Assembly: GCF_028598555.1 (NCBI RefSeq)
Contig: NZ_JAQRFN010000010.1
Location: 93,968 to 157,967, forward strand
From: Xenorhabdus anantnagensis
GTDB taxonomy: Bacteria; Pseudomonadota; Gammaproteobacteria; Enterobacterales; Enterobacteriaceae
Direction of reading: 5' to 3'
DNA length: 64,000 nt
In this document: piece after piece, positions 1 to 9,714 of the stretch
Layout: each line of letters opens with the position of its first letter
How positions within the stretch are numbered: position 1 is the first letter of the stretch
The notes under the pieces: model-generated
What the model saw: only the letters and a program-made list of their open reading frames with translations
Databases searched by the model: none
What the model was told of the DNA's origin: nothing
Made by a program: the position numbers and the translations under genes

Positions 1-7
1 TTAATGC

Positions 8-44
8 AAAAAAACCCGCTCAAAACTAACGTTATGAGTCGGGC
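8..44 (-). terminator. Rho-independent terminator of glyA
   Basis: Read on the minus strand, a stem pairing CCCG-CTCA with TGAG-CGGG is followed by a run of seven or more T residues. It lies about 30 bases beyond the glyA stop codon, so it most likely ends the glyA transcript. Confidence 0.75.
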
Positions 45-72
45 TTAGTACTAAACTACATTTTATTTTAAA

Positions 73-1326
73 TTATGCGTAAACCGGATATTTTGCGCAG
101 ATATTCAATACGTTTTGCTTAACACTTTCAATGATCGCTTCATCATTGATGTTATCCAGCACATCACACATCCAGCCTGCCAGTTCGCGAGTTTCAGCTT
201 CCTTGAAACCACGACGGGTAATTGCAGGCGTTCCGATACGAATACCAGAAGTGACGAATGGGCTACGCGGATCGTTAGGCACACTGTTTTTGTTAACAGT
301 GATATTGGCACGCCCCAACGCAGCATCAGCCTCTTTACCCGTAATGTCTTTATCCACCAGATCCAGCAAGAACAAATGGTTTTCGGTTTCCCCGGAAACA
401 ACTTTGTAACCACGTTGCAGGAATACTTCTACCATTTCTTTCGCGTTCTTGGCGACTTGATGTTGGTAAACCTTAAATTCAGGCTCCATCGCTTCTTTCA
501 ATGCAACTGCCTTACCAGCAATAACGTGCATCAATGGGCCGCCCTGAGAACCAGGAAAAACAGAAGAATTCAGTTTCTTGTAAAATTCTTCATCGCCACC
601 TTTTGCCAAAATCAAGCCACCGCGCGGGCCAGCCAGAGTTTTGTGCGTTGTAGTTGTCACAACATGCGCATGAGGAACAGGGTTTGGATAAACACCAGCA
701 GCTACCAGACCCGCCACGTGAGCCATGTCAACGAACAGGTAAGCACCAATTTCATCGGCAATTTCACGCATCTTCGCCCAATCAACAATACCGGAATAAG
801 CAGAGAAGCCACCGATAATCATTTTAGGTTGATGTTTTTGTGCCTGAGCACGAATATCTTCGTAGTCGATTTTGCCAGCATCATCAATTCCATAAGGAAC
901 GATATTATAAAGTTTACCGGAGAAGTTAACTGGAGAGCCGTGAGTCAGGTGGCCGCCGTGCGCCAGATTCATCCCTAAAACAGTATCGCCGGGTTTTAGC
1001 AATGTCATATACACCGCAGCATTTGCCTGAGAACCAGAGTGCGGCTGGACATTAGCATAATCTGCACCAAACAGCTCTTTTGCGCGGTCAATCGCAAGTT
1101 GTTCAACTACATCGACATATTCACAGCCACCGTAGTAACGTTTACCCGGATAGCCTTCCGCATACTTGTTAGTGAGCTGAGATCCTTGAGCCTGCATAAC
1201 TCTTGGGCTGGTGTAGTTTTCAGAAGCAATCAATTCAATGTGTTCTTCTTGACGACAAACTTCCTGTTCCATCGCTTGCCACAGTTCGGGATCGTAATTC
1301 GCAATATTCATTTCACGCTTTAACAT
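73..1326 (-). CDS. glyA: Serine hydroxymethyltransferase GlyA
   Basis: PLP enzyme that interconverts serine and glycine while loading tetrahydrofolate with a one-carbon unit, the main cytoplasmic source of C1 units for purines, thymidylate and methionine. The 417 residues match the E. coli length and are near-identical through the N-terminal MLKREMNIA segment, the substrate-binding stretch YPGKRYYGG and the PLP-lysine motif [14 protein letters not shown] (lysine near residue 229). The start is fixed by this N-terminal match. It is divergent from hmp, as in E. coli, and a PurR operator lies about 110 bp upstream, so purine-responsive repression is likely. Nothing unusual is seen in the protein. 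Confidence 0.98.
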   Translation of the reverse strand: MLKREMNIANYDPELWQAMEQEVCRQEEHIELIASENYTSPRVMQAQGSQLTNKYAEGYPGKRYYGGCEYVDVVEQLAIDRAKELFGADYANVQPHSGSQANAAVYMTLLKPGDTVLGMNLAHGGHLTHGSPVNFSGKLYNIVPYGIDDAGKIDYEDIRAQAQKHQPKMIIGGFSAYSGIVDWAKMREIADEIGAYLFVDMAHVAGLVAAGVYPNPVPHAHVVTTTTHKTLAGPRGGLILAKGGDEEFYKKLNSSVFPGSQGGPLMHVIAGKAVALKEAMEPEFKVYQHQVAKNAKEMVEVFLQRGYKVVSGETENHLFLLDLVDKDITGKEADAALGRANITVNKNSVPNDPRSPFVTSGIRIGTPAITRRGFKEAETRELAGWMCDVLDNINDEAIIESVKQNVLNICAKYPVYA

Positions 1327-1433
1327 TTGGTTCTCCTGACTCAGCTACATCTCTAAAAAATACCCCTGAGGGCCAGAATGTTACACAGTGTAAACTCTTT
1401 TTATCGAATGAGATAGTCTTGACAAAACAAATT

Positions 1434-1449
1434 ACGCAAACGTTTGCAT
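1434..1449. promoter_or_regulatory. PurR operator upstream of glyA
   Basis: ACGCAAACGTTTGCAT matches the palindromic PurR consensus almost perfectly and sits 108 bp upstream of the glyA start. PurR control of glyA is established in E. coli. The site supports hypoxanthine/guanine-responsive repression here. Confidence 0.85.
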
Positions 1450-1621
1450 TGCGCATTAGTAGCCCATTGGAAGCTGAATACCCTAGTATTGAGCCAATGA
1501 TTTCAGATTTATCAATGATATTTGTGATCTTGATCGAGATTTACATTGATATAAATTCTAATTTTTTGATTTAAATCAATATGATTATCTTTTCTCAGAT
1601 TGATATATTCCCAAACCCAAT

Positions 1622-1644
1622 AAGTTGCATTTAAAATACAACTT
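1622..1644. promoter_or_regulatory. NsrR-type operator of hmp
   Basis: A 23-bp inverted repeat, AAGTTGCAT then five bases then ATACAACTT, ends 41 bp before the hmp start. It has the two 11-bp half-sites typical of NsrR, the nitric-oxide-sensing iron-sulfur repressor known to control hmp in enterobacteria. nsrR itself is not in this window. Confidence 0.8.
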
Positions 1645-1685
1645 ATAAACTACGGCATCATTTGAGAAATATTCAGGAGTTCCCC

Positions 1686-2876
1686 ATGCTAGACAGTCAG
1701 GTCATCGCAACCATAAAATCCACCATCCCGTTAATTGTTTCTACAGGCCCTAAACTAACTGCGTATTTTTACGAGCGCATGTTCAAGTATCATCCTGAAT
1801 TAAAAGATATTTTTAATATGAGCCACCAGATCAATGGTGATCAGCGTGAAGCTCTTTTCAATGCTCTTTGTGCATATGCTGCCAATATCGATAATCTGTC
1901 AGCGCTATTACCCGCCGTAGAAAAAATTGCCCATAAACATACCAGCCTCAACATTCAACCCAAGCATTATCAAATTGTAGGTACGCATCTTCTGGCAACA
2001 CTTGATGAAATGTTTCATCCTGGTGACGAAGTTCTTGATGCTTGGGGAAAAGCCTACAACGTATTGGCTGGTGTATTTATCAATCGGGAAGAGGAAATTT
2101 ATCAAAGTGGTGAGTCGTTGGAAGGCGGTTGGCGTGATGTACGTCAGTTCCGTGTTAGCCGGAAACAGCCACAGAGTGAAGTCATCACTAGCTTTGAGTT
2201 TGTCCCTGTTGATGGTGACAAAGTGATGGATTACAAACCAGGGCAATATTTGGGCGTCTATATAGAAGATTCAACATTTGAAAACCGCGAAATCCGTCAA
2301 TATTCACTGACTGCCGCACCAAACGGAACCAGTTATCAAATTGCCATTAAACGTGAATCTCAGGGCAAGGTTTCAAATCACATGCATGATAATGTACAGG
2401 AAGGGGATATCGTAATGTTGGCAGCACCACGCGGTGATTTCTTCCTTGATGTGCAAACTGATACGCCAGTGACACTGATTTCTGCGGGTGTTGGTCTGAC
2501 TCCAATGATGAGTATGCTTCAATATCTGCATCACCAACATCATACTGGCTCAGTAAATTGGTTCCACGCAACAGAACATGGCGGCTACCACGCTTTCGCC
2601 AATAAAGTCAATGAGATGTCTGAATCCATGCCTGATTTGTATTCACAAGTTTGGTATCGTGAACCAAGAGATACCGATCAGAAAGGCATTCATTATCAAC
2701 ACATCGGGCTTATGGATTTATCTCTTGTGAAAGACGCAATAATGGTGGAAGGGATGCAATTCTATTTCTGCGGACCCGTGGCTTTCATGCAACATATCGC
2801 CAAGCAATTGTTGGCAATGGGCATTGATGAACAACATATGCATTATGAATGTTTTGGCCCACATAAAGTAATTTAA
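1686..2876 (+). CDS. hmp: Flavohemoprotein Hmp, nitric oxide dioxygenase
   Basis: Oxidises NO to nitrate with O2 and NAD(P)H; a cytoplasmic defence against nitrosative stress. The 396-residue protein has an N-terminal globin domain (about 1-140) with proximal His85 and distal-pocket Tyr29 and Gln53 at the E. coli positions, a FAD domain containing RQYSL (about 205) and an NAD-binding domain ending in [10 protein letters not shown]. The start chosen is the ATG of MLDSQV, preceded by CAGGAG; an upstream in-frame ATG at 1662 would add eight residues not present in the family. An NsrR operator lies just upstream. It is transcribed divergently from glyA. Confidence 0.97.
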   Translation: MLDSQVIATIKSTIPLIVSTGPKLTAYFYERMFKYHPELKDIFNMSHQINGDQREALFNALCAYAANIDNLSALLPAVEKIAHKHTSLNIQPKHYQIVGTHLLATLDEMFHPGDEVLDAWGKAYNVLAGVFINREEEIYQSGESLEGGWRDVRQFRVSRKQPQSEVITSFEFVPVDGDKVMDYKPGQYLGVYIEDSTFENREIRQYSLTAAPNGTSYQIAIKRESQGKVSNHMHDNVQEGDIVMLAAPRGDFFLDVQTDTPVTLISAGVGLTPMMSMLQYLHHQHHTGSVNWFHATEHGGYHAFANKVNEMSESMPDLYSQVWYREPRDTDQKGIHYQHIGLMDLSLVKDAIMVEGMQFYFCGPVAFMQHIAKQLLAMGIDEQHMHYECFGPHKVI

Positions 2877-2902
2877 TACAGCTTGTTTAATACACAAAAA
2901 TA

Positions 2903-2986
2903 AGTGATAACGGTTTCATTATCGGATATTCCACACTCCATCTCTCATTAGGATGTGGGCTAACCGACAATGTTTCCGTTATCACT
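2903..2986. repeat. 84-bp imperfect palindrome after hmp
   Basis: AGTGATAACGG with its continuation (2903-2925) pairs with ACCGACAA...CCGTTATCACT (about 2964-2986), with four mismatches over 23 bp. An inner stem pairs CCACA-TCC with GGATGTGG. The whole can fold into one long hairpin between hmp and glnB. It may end hmp transcription or be a small non-autonomous (MITE-like) element; no flanking duplication was recognised. Confidence 0.6.
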
Positions 2987-2995
2987 GTTTTCAGA

Positions 2996-3075
2996 TGATT
3001 TAGTTTCAGATGATTTAATGCAACTGATTCAGTTTCAATTGATGCAGTTTCAATTGATGCCATTTCAATTGATTA
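2996..3075. repeat. 15-bp tandem repeat next to glnB stop
   Basis: Two exact units of AGTTTCAATTGATGC and a third variant unit occupy 3031-3075, with two more degenerate units upstream from about 2996. The array stops three bases before the glnB stop codon. It looks like a local slippage-type repeat with no coding content. Confidence 0.7.
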
Positions 3076-3077
3076 AA

Positions 3078-3428
<351 letters not shown>

Positions 3429-3431
3429 TTA

Positions 3432-5054
3432 TTACCAGTTTTTACGCCCGAAACCAGAAGTAATCGGGTAGCGCCTGTCTTTACCAAAATCACGCTGTGT
3501 AATGCGTGGGCCAATAGGTGCCTGACGACGCTTATATTCATTGATATCAACCAGCCGGATCACCTTACGGACGATGGTTTCATCAAAACCTTCAGATACC
3601 AAATCAGTCACTGATTTGTCTTTTTCAACATACCCTTCAAGAATAGCATCCAGCATGTCATACGGAGGAAGGCTATCCTGATCCAGTTGATCCGGCGCCA
3701 ACTCTGCTGATGGAGGACGATCAATCACACGCTGAGGAATAGCCGGAGATACTGTATTACGATATTTAGACAACGCAAATACCATCGTTTTAGGAACATC
3801 TTTCAAAGCATTAAAGCCACCAGCCATATCACCATATAGGGTTGAATACCCTACTGCCGATTCACTTTTGTTGCTGGTCGTCAATACCAAGCGGCGACGC
3901 TTATTAGACATCGCCATCAAAATCACTGCACGGCAACGTGCCTGCAAATTCTCTTCTGTCGTATCTTTTTCTGTTCCCGCAAACATCGGTTCAAGCTGTG
4001 TCATAAACGCATCAAACATAGGTTCGATGGAAACAACGTCAAACTCAACACCCAATAATTCTGCTTGTTCTCTGGCATCGTGAATACTCATTTCTGAGGT
4101 ATAGCGGAATGGCATCATGACCGCCTGCACATGATCTTTCCCTAAAGCATCCACGGCAATCGCCAATGTTAGCCCTGAGTCAATCCCACCAGACAAACCA
4201 AGCAAAGCACCTTTAAAGCCGTTTTTCTGCACATAATCGCGCACAGAAAGCACCAAGGCCTTATAGATTTGCGCCAGTGGTGGCAATTGAGGGATAGGAG
4301 CCGCCATTGGCTCAATATTCATATCATTGAAACGGCATTGTTCAATATGTTCCTCAAACGCCGCCATACGATGGGTAATTTCACCATTTGCATCAAAGAC
4401 TTTAGAACAACCATCAAAAATGAGCTGATCTTGTCCCCCTACCTGATTGAGATAGATGATTGGCAGTTGGGTGCGCTGACAGTGAGACTTAATTAATGTA
4501 CTGCGGATATTCGGTTTTTCACGATTATAAGGAGAAGCGTTAATAGATAAGATGATTTCTGCGCCAGCCTGTTTCAGGGCATCAATCGGAGCGTCAAACC
4601 ACAAATCTTCACAAATCAATAAACCGAGGTTATAACCCTTGAATGATATAACGCAGCTTTGATTCCCCGCTTTAAAATAACGCTCTTCATCAAAGACACC
4701 ATAGTTTGGCAGTAACTGTTTGAAATAACGCGCCACAACTCCCCCTTTCCAAAACAGGGAAAGTGCGTTATAGAGTTTGCCATCCTGTTGCCACGGATGC
4801 CCTACCAAAATACCAACCTGAGAACTTGCTTCTTGCAAACGAACCAATTGTTCACGGCAGCGCTGATGTAAATCAGCGCGGAACAACAAATCCTCTGGAA
4901 AATAGCCAGACAGCGCCAGCTCAGAAAACATAACCAGATCAGCACCTTTTGCCTGCTGTTCCTGAACTGTCTGCAACATACGTTCGCTGTTGCCTTCAAT
5001 GTCTCCTACCAGCCAATTTAACTGGGCAAGAGCGATATTAAGAGTACGACTCAT
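3432..5054 (-). CDS. nadE: Glutamine-dependent NAD+ synthetase
   Basis: Final step of NAD synthesis: amidates deamido-NAD using ammonia released from glutamine. The N-terminal nitrilase-like glutaminase domain (about 1-260) has the expected Glu, Lys and Cys region, the last in LLICEDLWF. The C-terminal synthetase domain has the P-loop GLSGGIDSGL near residue 290. It is about 540 residues, so it is the two-domain form rather than the 275-residue ammonia-dependent E. coli NadE. I start at the ATG of MSRTLNIAL (AGGAG about ten bases upstream) rather than ten codons earlier. It precedes glnB by 15 bp. Confidence 0.94.
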   Translation of the reverse strand: MSRTLNIALAQLNWLVGDIEGNSERMLQTVQEQQAKGADLVMFSELALSGYFPEDLLFRADLHQRCREQLVRLQEASSQVGILVGHPWQQDGKLYNALSLFWKGGVVARYFKQLLPNYGVFDEERYFKAGNQSCVISFKGYNLGLLICEDLWFDAPIDALKQAGAEIILSINASPYNREKPNIRSTLIKSHCQRTQLPIIYLNQVGGQDQLIFDGCSKVFDANGEITHRMAAFEEHIEQCRFNDMNIEPMAAPIPQLPPLAQIYKALVLSVRDYVQKNGFKGALLGLSGGIDSGLTLAIAVDALGKDHVQAVMMPFRYTSEMSIHDAREQAELLGVEFDVVSIEPMFDAFMTQLEPMFAGTEKDTTEENLQARCRAVILMAMSNKRRRLVLTTSNKSESAVGYSTLYGDMAGGFNALKDVPKTMVFALSKYRNTVSPAIPQRVIDRPPSAELAPDQLDQDSLPPYDMLDAILEGYVEKDKSVTDLVSEGFDETIVRKVIRLVDINEYKRRQAPIGPRITQRDFGKDRRYPITSGFGRKNW

Positions 5055-5126
5055 AGAATGCGGCTCTCCTAGGCCATAAATCATCTATCTACTTTACTGA
5101 GCTTCAGCAGCAAAGCAATTCATCTC

Positions 5127-5175
5127 TATACCCTATATTTTTCAAGCTGAAATTTGAAACTTATAGGGGTGTATA
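5127..5175. repeat. Short ERIC-like palindrome
   Basis: TATACCCTATATTTTTCAAG is followed by a tail ending in TATAGGGGTGTATA, giving inverted ends around TTTCAAGCTGAAATTTGAAA. The ends resemble those of the full ERIC copy at 8960, so this may be an internally deleted derivative. It separates nadE from glrR. Confidence 0.4.
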
Positions 5176-5215
5176 ATTTCTATTCAGTGTAAGAATTTCT
5201 GGGGTTGCAGAAAAA

Positions 5216-6553
5216 TTATTCCTTAAAATCGTTCGCCTCCAACTCGTGTCGTGCCAACAACTTATAAAACTCTGTCCGGTTACGTCCTGCCATGCGAGCG
5301 GCGTGGGTCACATTACCTTTGGTTATTTGCAACAATTTGCGCAGGTAATTCAATTCAAATTGCCCACGGGCTTCCACAAATGTCGGCAAGGCCGTGTTTT
5401 CTCCTTCCAATGCCTGAGTAACCAAAGCATCACTAATGACTGGAGTCACCGTCAATGCTACACATTGTTCAATAACATTGACCAATTGACGAACATTGCC
5501 CGGCCAGCTTGCTGCCATCAGGCATTTCATGGCGTTAGTAGAAAAACTGCGAACAAAAGGCTTATGGCGTTTGGCTGATTCACGTAACAGGTGATTCGCC
5601 AATAGAGGAATATCTTCTGAACGTTCGTTCAAGGAAGGAATTTTCAAGTTAACAACGTTCAATCGATAATAGAGATCTTCTCGAAATTCATTACGCTGCA
5701 TTGCTTTAGGCAGGTCACGATGAGTAGCAGAAATAATTCTGACATCAATGTCTATATTCCGGTTACTCCCCAAAGGACGAACCTTGCGTTCCTGCAACAC
5801 TCTCAACAGCTTAACTTGCAACGCCATCGGCATATCACCGATCTCATCAAGGAACAATGTTCCTCCTTGCGCTGCTAAAAATAGCCCTTCCCGGCTACTG
5901 ACTGCACCCGTAAATGCACCTTTGGCATGACCAAATAATTCAGATTCAAGCAATTGTTCAGGTAAAGCACCACAGTTAATTGCAATAAAAGGCTTCTTCG
6001 CCCGGGGGCTAGCACGATGAATAGCTTGGGCCAGCACCTCTTTACCGGTTCCACTTTGCCCATTAATCAGAATACTAACGTCAGATAGGGCCACCATCTT
6101 TGCCTGCTCCAATAGACGCAACATCAGAGGACTTCGAGTGACAATCTTCTCGCTCCATTGTCCATCTATAGCTGGTGTTGACAGTTCCAACGCATCATCA
6201 ATCGCTTTATAAAGTGCATCACGATCAACGGGCTTAGTCAGAAAACTAAATACACCCTGCTGCGTTGCTGCCACAGCGTCAGGAATAGAACCATGTGCAG
6301 TCAGAATAATAACTGGCATACCGGGATGCTGTTTCTGAATTTCTGCAAACAATGCCATACCATCCATTTCATCCATGCGTAAGTCACTGATCACGATATC
6401 TACTTTTTCTTTTGTCAGTATGCGTAGCGCTTCATTTCCACTCTCTGCGGTCGTGACACGAAATCCTTCACTGGTCAAACGCATTCCCAATAGTTTTAGT
6501 AAGCTAGGATCATCATCAACTAAAAGAAGATGGGCGGGATTGCGCACTGTCAT
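5216..6553 (-). CDS. glrR: Sigma-54 response regulator GlrR (QseF)
   Basis: Response regulator of the GlrK/GlrR system that activates sigma-54 transcription of the small RNA glmY. The 445 residues comprise an N-terminal receiver (about 8-120, phospho-Asp in SDLRMDEMDG), a central AAA+ domain with Walker A GQSGTGKE (about 164-171) and the sigma-54 contact motif GAFTGA, and a C-terminal Fis-type helix-turn-helix (ARMAGRNRTEFYKLL). It is the last gene of glrK-qseG-glrR, 2 bp after qseG. Three matching TGTC-N10-GACA sites lie upstream of the glmY promoter in this window. Confidence 0.96.
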   Translation of the reverse strand: MTVRNPAHLLLVDDDPSLLKLLGMRLTSEGFRVTTAESGNEALRILTKEKVDIVISDLRMDEMDGMALFAEIQKQHPGMPVIILTAHGSIPDAVAATQQGVFSFLTKPVDRDALYKAIDDALELSTPAIDGQWSEKIVTRSPLMLRLLEQAKMVALSDVSILINGQSGTGKEVLAQAIHRASPRAKKPFIAINCGALPEQLLESELFGHAKGAFTGAVSSREGLFLAAQGGTLFLDEIGDMPMALQVKLLRVLQERKVRPLGSNRNIDIDVRIISATHRDLPKAMQRNEFREDLYYRLNVVNLKIPSLNERSEDIPLLANHLLRESAKRHKPFVRSFSTNAMKCLMAASWPGNVRQLVNVIEQCVALTVTPVISDALVTQALEGENTALPTFVEARGQFELNYLRKLLQITKGNVTHAARMAGRNRTEFYKLLARHELEANDFKE

Positions 6554-6555
6554 TA

Positions 6556-7443
6556 TTATTCAGCTCCTTTTTCTTCTGAGGGATTGGCTTTCGCTTTAGC
6601 ATCCATGTTTGCTGCCGATGGGTCTTTCGGTTTTGCTTGATTATTCAATGAAGCACCAATATTGGATGAAGTGCCAGTATTTGATGAAGCGCTTGTACTG
6701 GATATAATATCCGCGCCATTCACTTGCCCTACTCCACCTTGAGTGGCAACATTATTTTGTTCTTGTTTGCGGGAGGAAAGTTGGCGTTCAATATCTGTCA
6801 GATGTTCTAGTTTGCGGGATATTTCATTAAATTCACTTTCTAAACGTACCCGCGCTTCTTTCAATCGGTCAATTTTATTCTCGCTGTCAAGCTGAAAGCG
6901 CTGGAATTTAGCCTTTTCTTCGGCAAGATTAATTTTCAGGTATTGCTGCTCACGCCACAATTGGAGTAATGGTCGCAAAGCAACAGGAAATTGAGCGCTA
7001 TACTGATTAAAGTTTTCCACAATTCTCTTGCGTTCAGGCAATCCAGAAGTCGCCCTGCCCATCAAAATGCTTTGTTTAAACACTTGATGCCAATCAGTCG
7101 GAGTAACTGGGGTTAAACGTCCCTCCATCTCACGAGCTTCTGCCGCAGACAATCGATCCGTGCAATCTATAAATCTCAGCCAATAAAGCCCGTTTCCCAT
7201 CGCCGATGGTTTCGTTATATCCCAGATTAAATGACAATCCTTAAGACGATAATCCGTGACACTTTGTTCAGGCCGGATAGACTGCGTAATCGTCGCTAAA
7301 TTGCCTGAGCCACTAGTTCCAACACAGCCGGCCAGTAAACAGGGAACAAACAATAGCAACATAGCACGAAAACGTAGGGTCGAAACATATGCCAGAATAG
7401 GCTGCATCTCCGTCATAAAGCGGTAAGTAAACCTGTTATACAT
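6556..7443 (-). CDS. qseG: Outer-membrane lipoprotein QseG
   Basis: Encoded between the histidine kinase and its regulator, as in enterobacteria, where QseG links GlrK (QseE) signalling to the envelope. Near residues 28-40 it has a hydrophobic signal ending in the lipobox LAGC. The middle (about 165-225) is a predicted coiled coil rich in Glu, Lys and Arg. The C-terminal third is low-complexity, rich in Ser, Asn, Ala and Thr. The 295 residues exceed the usual E. coli length, because of the extended tail and perhaps because the true start is a later ATG nearer the signal peptide. Confidence 0.88.
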   Translation of the reverse strand: MYNRFTYRFMTEMQPILAYVSTLRFRAMLLLFVPCLLAGCVGTSGSGNLATITQSIRPEQSVTDYRLKDCHLIWDITKPSAMGNGLYWLRFIDCTDRLSAAEAREMEGRLTPVTPTDWHQVFKQSILMGRATSGLPERKRIVENFNQYSAQFPVALRPLLQLWREQQYLKINLAEEKAKFQRFQLDSENKIDRLKEARVRLESEFNEISRKLEHLTDIERQLSSRKQEQNNVATQGGVGQVNGADIISSTSASSNTGTSSNIGASLNNQAKPKDPSAANMDAKAKANPSEEKGAE

Positions 7444-7449
7444 AATTAT

Positions 7450-8889
7450 TTAGTCATTCTCCGCAGTTAATGGCAGTTCAACCCGAAAACATACGTCAGC
7501 AAACTCGGATTCTATCAAGTGGAGTCCTCCCTGCATCTGTTTAATACAATCTTGCGCGATGCTTAAGCCAAGACCACTTCCTTTAACTGCACCTTTTCGT
7601 TGCAGCTTTCCTTGGTAAAATGGCTCAAAAATCATGCTTTTTTCTAATTCAGGGATAGGTGTTCCTGTATTGGCAATGTCAATCTGAAGATTTTTACCCA
7701 CTTGCCGACTAAAAATCCAAATGTTACCGGATTCAGCTCCATAGTGCACTGCATTGGAATAGAGATTATCAATCACCCGTGTCAATAAATTAGGCTCGAC
7801 CCAACAATAATCCATATCCATTTGAATTTCTGTGTGAATATTTTTAATCCGCGCAGGTAATTGGTGTGACAATACGACACCATCCACAATTTCTTTTAAA
7901 GAGACAACCTGATGCTCAGCAGGACCATCCGCTAATTTACGATTATATTCAAGTAATTGTTCAATGAGCCGTTGTAAATGCTTACTACTACTATTCAAGA
8001 TACTGACAACTTCTTTTTGATCCACCGTCAAAGGCCCTGCAATTTCATCAGCCAATAACTCCGCCCCTTCACGCATACTTGCCAGAGGTGTTTTCAGTTC
8101 ATGAGAGATATGACGCAAAAACTCATGACGCTGAGACTCAAGCCAGGATAAACGCTCACTCAGCCAAATAATGCGCTGAGCCAATGATCTCAATTCCCGA
8201 GGCCCTTTAAAGGAGTCAATCTGATTTTCCAATGACTGCCCTTCTCCCAGCCGATTGATCATCCGCTCAATACCTTTTACTGGCCCAATGATCATACGCG
8301 TAAACAAAGCTATCAAGAAAGCGCTTAACAAGAATAAGATAAGGCTTTGCCAACCAAAAAATCGCCCTTTATCAGCGATACTTTTTTGCAGTTGTTCACC
8401 ACGACTGAAAATAATTTTACGGGTTTCCTGCACCATTAAATTATTAGTCTCGGAGAATTCTACAAGTAATTTAAATGAAGTGGGTTCTGGCGAGCCATTC
8501 TTACAAGAAATATTGACCAGTCCCGATAATAGCTTATCAAATTTCTTCGTGTACTCCGCATTAGCCAACACTGCCATCTGGTTGCCTAGCATATTCATGT
8601 ATTGTCGGTATTGGCGTTGATAAAGCTTTTTCAGCCGATCATCCCCTAATACGCAGTATTGACGATAACTACGCTCCATCTCAAGGGCTATTCCAACCAT
8701 CGCTTCGCTACGGTGGGCATCTGACAAAGTTGAGCTATTAATTTTAGCTGCTTTGGTGCTGAGTTGATCAAGACTTTGATAAGCCTGATAAGCCAGAACT
8801 AACAGTGGCAATAACACTAACCAGAAAGCCATTACAACTAATTGGCGCAATGAACGTGGAAATAAACGCCATTTTTTCAAAGAAATCAT
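7450..8889 (-). CDS. glrK: Sensor histidine kinase GlrK (QseE)
   Basis: Inner-membrane kinase that phosphorylates GlrR. The 479 residues include a first TM segment (about 15-34), a periplasmic sensor region, a second TM (about 180-200), a HAMP linker, the phospho-accepting His in LRHISHELKTPLAS (about 260) and a C-terminal HATPase with N-box NLYSNAVHYG and G-box GSGLGLSIAQD. It is first in the glrK-qseG-glrR operon, 6 bp before qseG. The glmY small RNA lies directly upstream on the same strand, as in E. coli. Confidence 0.95.
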   Translation of the reverse strand: MISLKKWRLFPRSLRQLVVMAFWLVLLPLLVLAYQAYQSLDQLSTKAAKINSSTLSDAHRSEAMVGIALEMERSYRQYCVLGDDRLKKLYQRQYRQYMNMLGNQMAVLANAEYTKKFDKLLSGLVNISCKNGSPEPTSFKLLVEFSETNNLMVQETRKIIFSRGEQLQKSIADKGRFFGWQSLILFLLSAFLIALFTRMIIGPVKGIERMINRLGEGQSLENQIDSFKGPRELRSLAQRIIWLSERLSWLESQRHEFLRHISHELKTPLASMREGAELLADEIAGPLTVDQKEVVSILNSSSKHLQRLIEQLLEYNRKLADGPAEHQVVSLKEIVDGVVLSHQLPARIKNIHTEIQMDMDYCWVEPNLLTRVIDNLYSNAVHYGAESGNIWIFSRQVGKNLQIDIANTGTPIPELEKSMIFEPFYQGKLQRKGAVKGSGLGLSIAQDCIKQMQGGLHLIESEFADVCFRVELPLTAEND

Positions 8890-8959
8890 CTTATAACCTG
8901 TTTACATTGAAGCTAACCGACATCAGCCGGAGGATAAAGCCTGCCAGATGATAAATGCT

Positions 8960-9102
8960 ATATACCCTTCGTCTTTCAAGTTGCCTCTTTGTTGGCAGCG
9001 CTCACTCACCCCAGTCACCGTTGTTATGAACATAGAGTGATCTATGCTCCCGGGGATTCGCTCCCTGACCGCCGCGACACAGCTTGAAATCCATTAGGTA
9101 TA
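8960..9102. repeat. ERIC (intergenic repeat unit) element
   Basis: The ends TATACCCTTCGTCTTTCAAG and AGCTTGAAATCCATTAGGTATA are inverted. The centre holds the ERIC signature GCTCACTCACCCCAGTCAC and, about 35 bp on, CCGGGGATTCGCTCCCTGAC. Length (143 bp) and layout fit an ERIC element. It sits between glrK and glmY and can form a long hairpin. Confidence 0.88.
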
Positions 9103-9244
9103 GTCACTTTATTCTCTTATTTGAAAATGGTCGAAAATAAAAATAATAGTTGAAAGCAGTGGATAATTGAAAGCAGTAGATAACTGAAAGTTATGCGGAT
9201 GCATACATAAAACACGACGGACAGGAATAACCTGTAATAATGAC

Positions 9245-9469
9245 GGCGGGATAGTAACGTTTTTACTATCCCGCCAATGAGGATCCTTCATGCTGCCCAA
9301 TGAGCATGTAGGTGGTGCCTCACTCCACGTGTCGCCCTGTGTTTGATAAAGCCCGAAGGCGAGTATCATGAAGTTGGACGGTAGGCACCTTACTTCGGCG
9401 TCATTCTGGGCTTATGTGGCATGTTTCCACCTGATTGTGGGCCTACATAAAAAGTTGAATGAGCAACTG
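9245..9469 (-). ncRNA. glmY: Small regulatory RNA GlmY
   Basis: In enterobacteria GlmY sequesters the adaptor RapZ and so stabilises GlmZ and glmS mRNA, controlling glucosamine-6-phosphate synthesis. Evidence: location between glrK and purL on the glrK strand; a 5' segment GTTGCTCATTCAAC followed by TTATGT as in the GlmY/GlmZ family; a 3' half with GGTGCCTACCGTCCAAC and GTGGAGTGAGGCACC, also family-like; a sigma-54 promoter and GlrR sites upstream. The 5' end is inferred from the promoter. The 3' end is uncertain; I place it after a 12-bp GC-rich stem (GGCGGGATAGTA), which lacks a strong T tract. Confidence 0.82.
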
Positions 9470-9480
9470 CCTATTATTAT

Positions 9481-9497
9481 GCACATTACGTGCCAAC
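9481..9497 (-). promoter_or_regulatory. Sigma-54 promoter of glmY
   Basis: On the minus strand TTGGCACGTAATGTGC carries GG and GC exactly 10 bp apart, as in the -24/-12 sigma-54 consensus. Transcription would start about 12 bp downstream, at or near 9469. GlrR-dependent sigma-54 transcription of glmY is established in enterobacteria. Confidence 0.85.
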
Positions 9498-9601
9498 TTG
9501 CAAATAAATTCTTTAACCAGTTGATTTAATGTAAAATTAATAAAAAAATCAAATTCATTTAATTTTTTTATTAATATTTCCTAATGGTTGATAAGGATTA
9601 G

Positions 9602-9619
9602 TGTCGCCTATTTATGACA
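9602..9619. promoter_or_regulatory. GlrR binding site 1
   Basis: TGTC-GCCTATTTAT-GACA matches the TGTC-N10-GACA operator of GlrR. It is the enhancer site nearest the glmY promoter, about 110 bp upstream. Confidence 0.8.
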
Positions 9620-9664
9620 ACTAACCACAGAAAAATATTTTAATAATAATATCAATTAAATAAA

Positions 9665-9682
9665 TGTCTCTTATTTGAGACA
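9665..9682. promoter_or_regulatory. GlrR binding site 2
   Basis: TGTC-TCTTATTTGA-GACA is a second exact TGTC-N10-GACA match, about 170 bp upstream of the glmY promoter and itself part of a longer palindrome. Confidence 0.82.
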
Positions 9683-9696
9683 TTATAAAATAGTGT

Positions 9697-9714
9697 TGTC
9701 GCAATATAGAGACA
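9697..9714. promoter_or_regulatory. GlrR binding site 3
   Basis: TGTC-GCAATATAGA-GACA is the third match, 32 bp from site 2 (three helical turns), favouring cooperative binding of GlrR on one DNA face. Confidence 0.8.

Noticed and set aside
115..978. 287-codon plus-strand frame antisense to glyA
   Set aside because: It is a shadow of the conserved glyA gene, with no ribosome site and an implausible composition.
5600..5700. Possible frameshift in glrR
   Set aside because: The frame is continuous with all receiver, AAA+ and Fis-domain motifs in order.
9109..9369. 86-codon minus-strand frame between glrK and glmY
   Set aside because: It lies largely inside the GlmY RNA and overlaps the hairpin; no ribosome site and no family resemblance.
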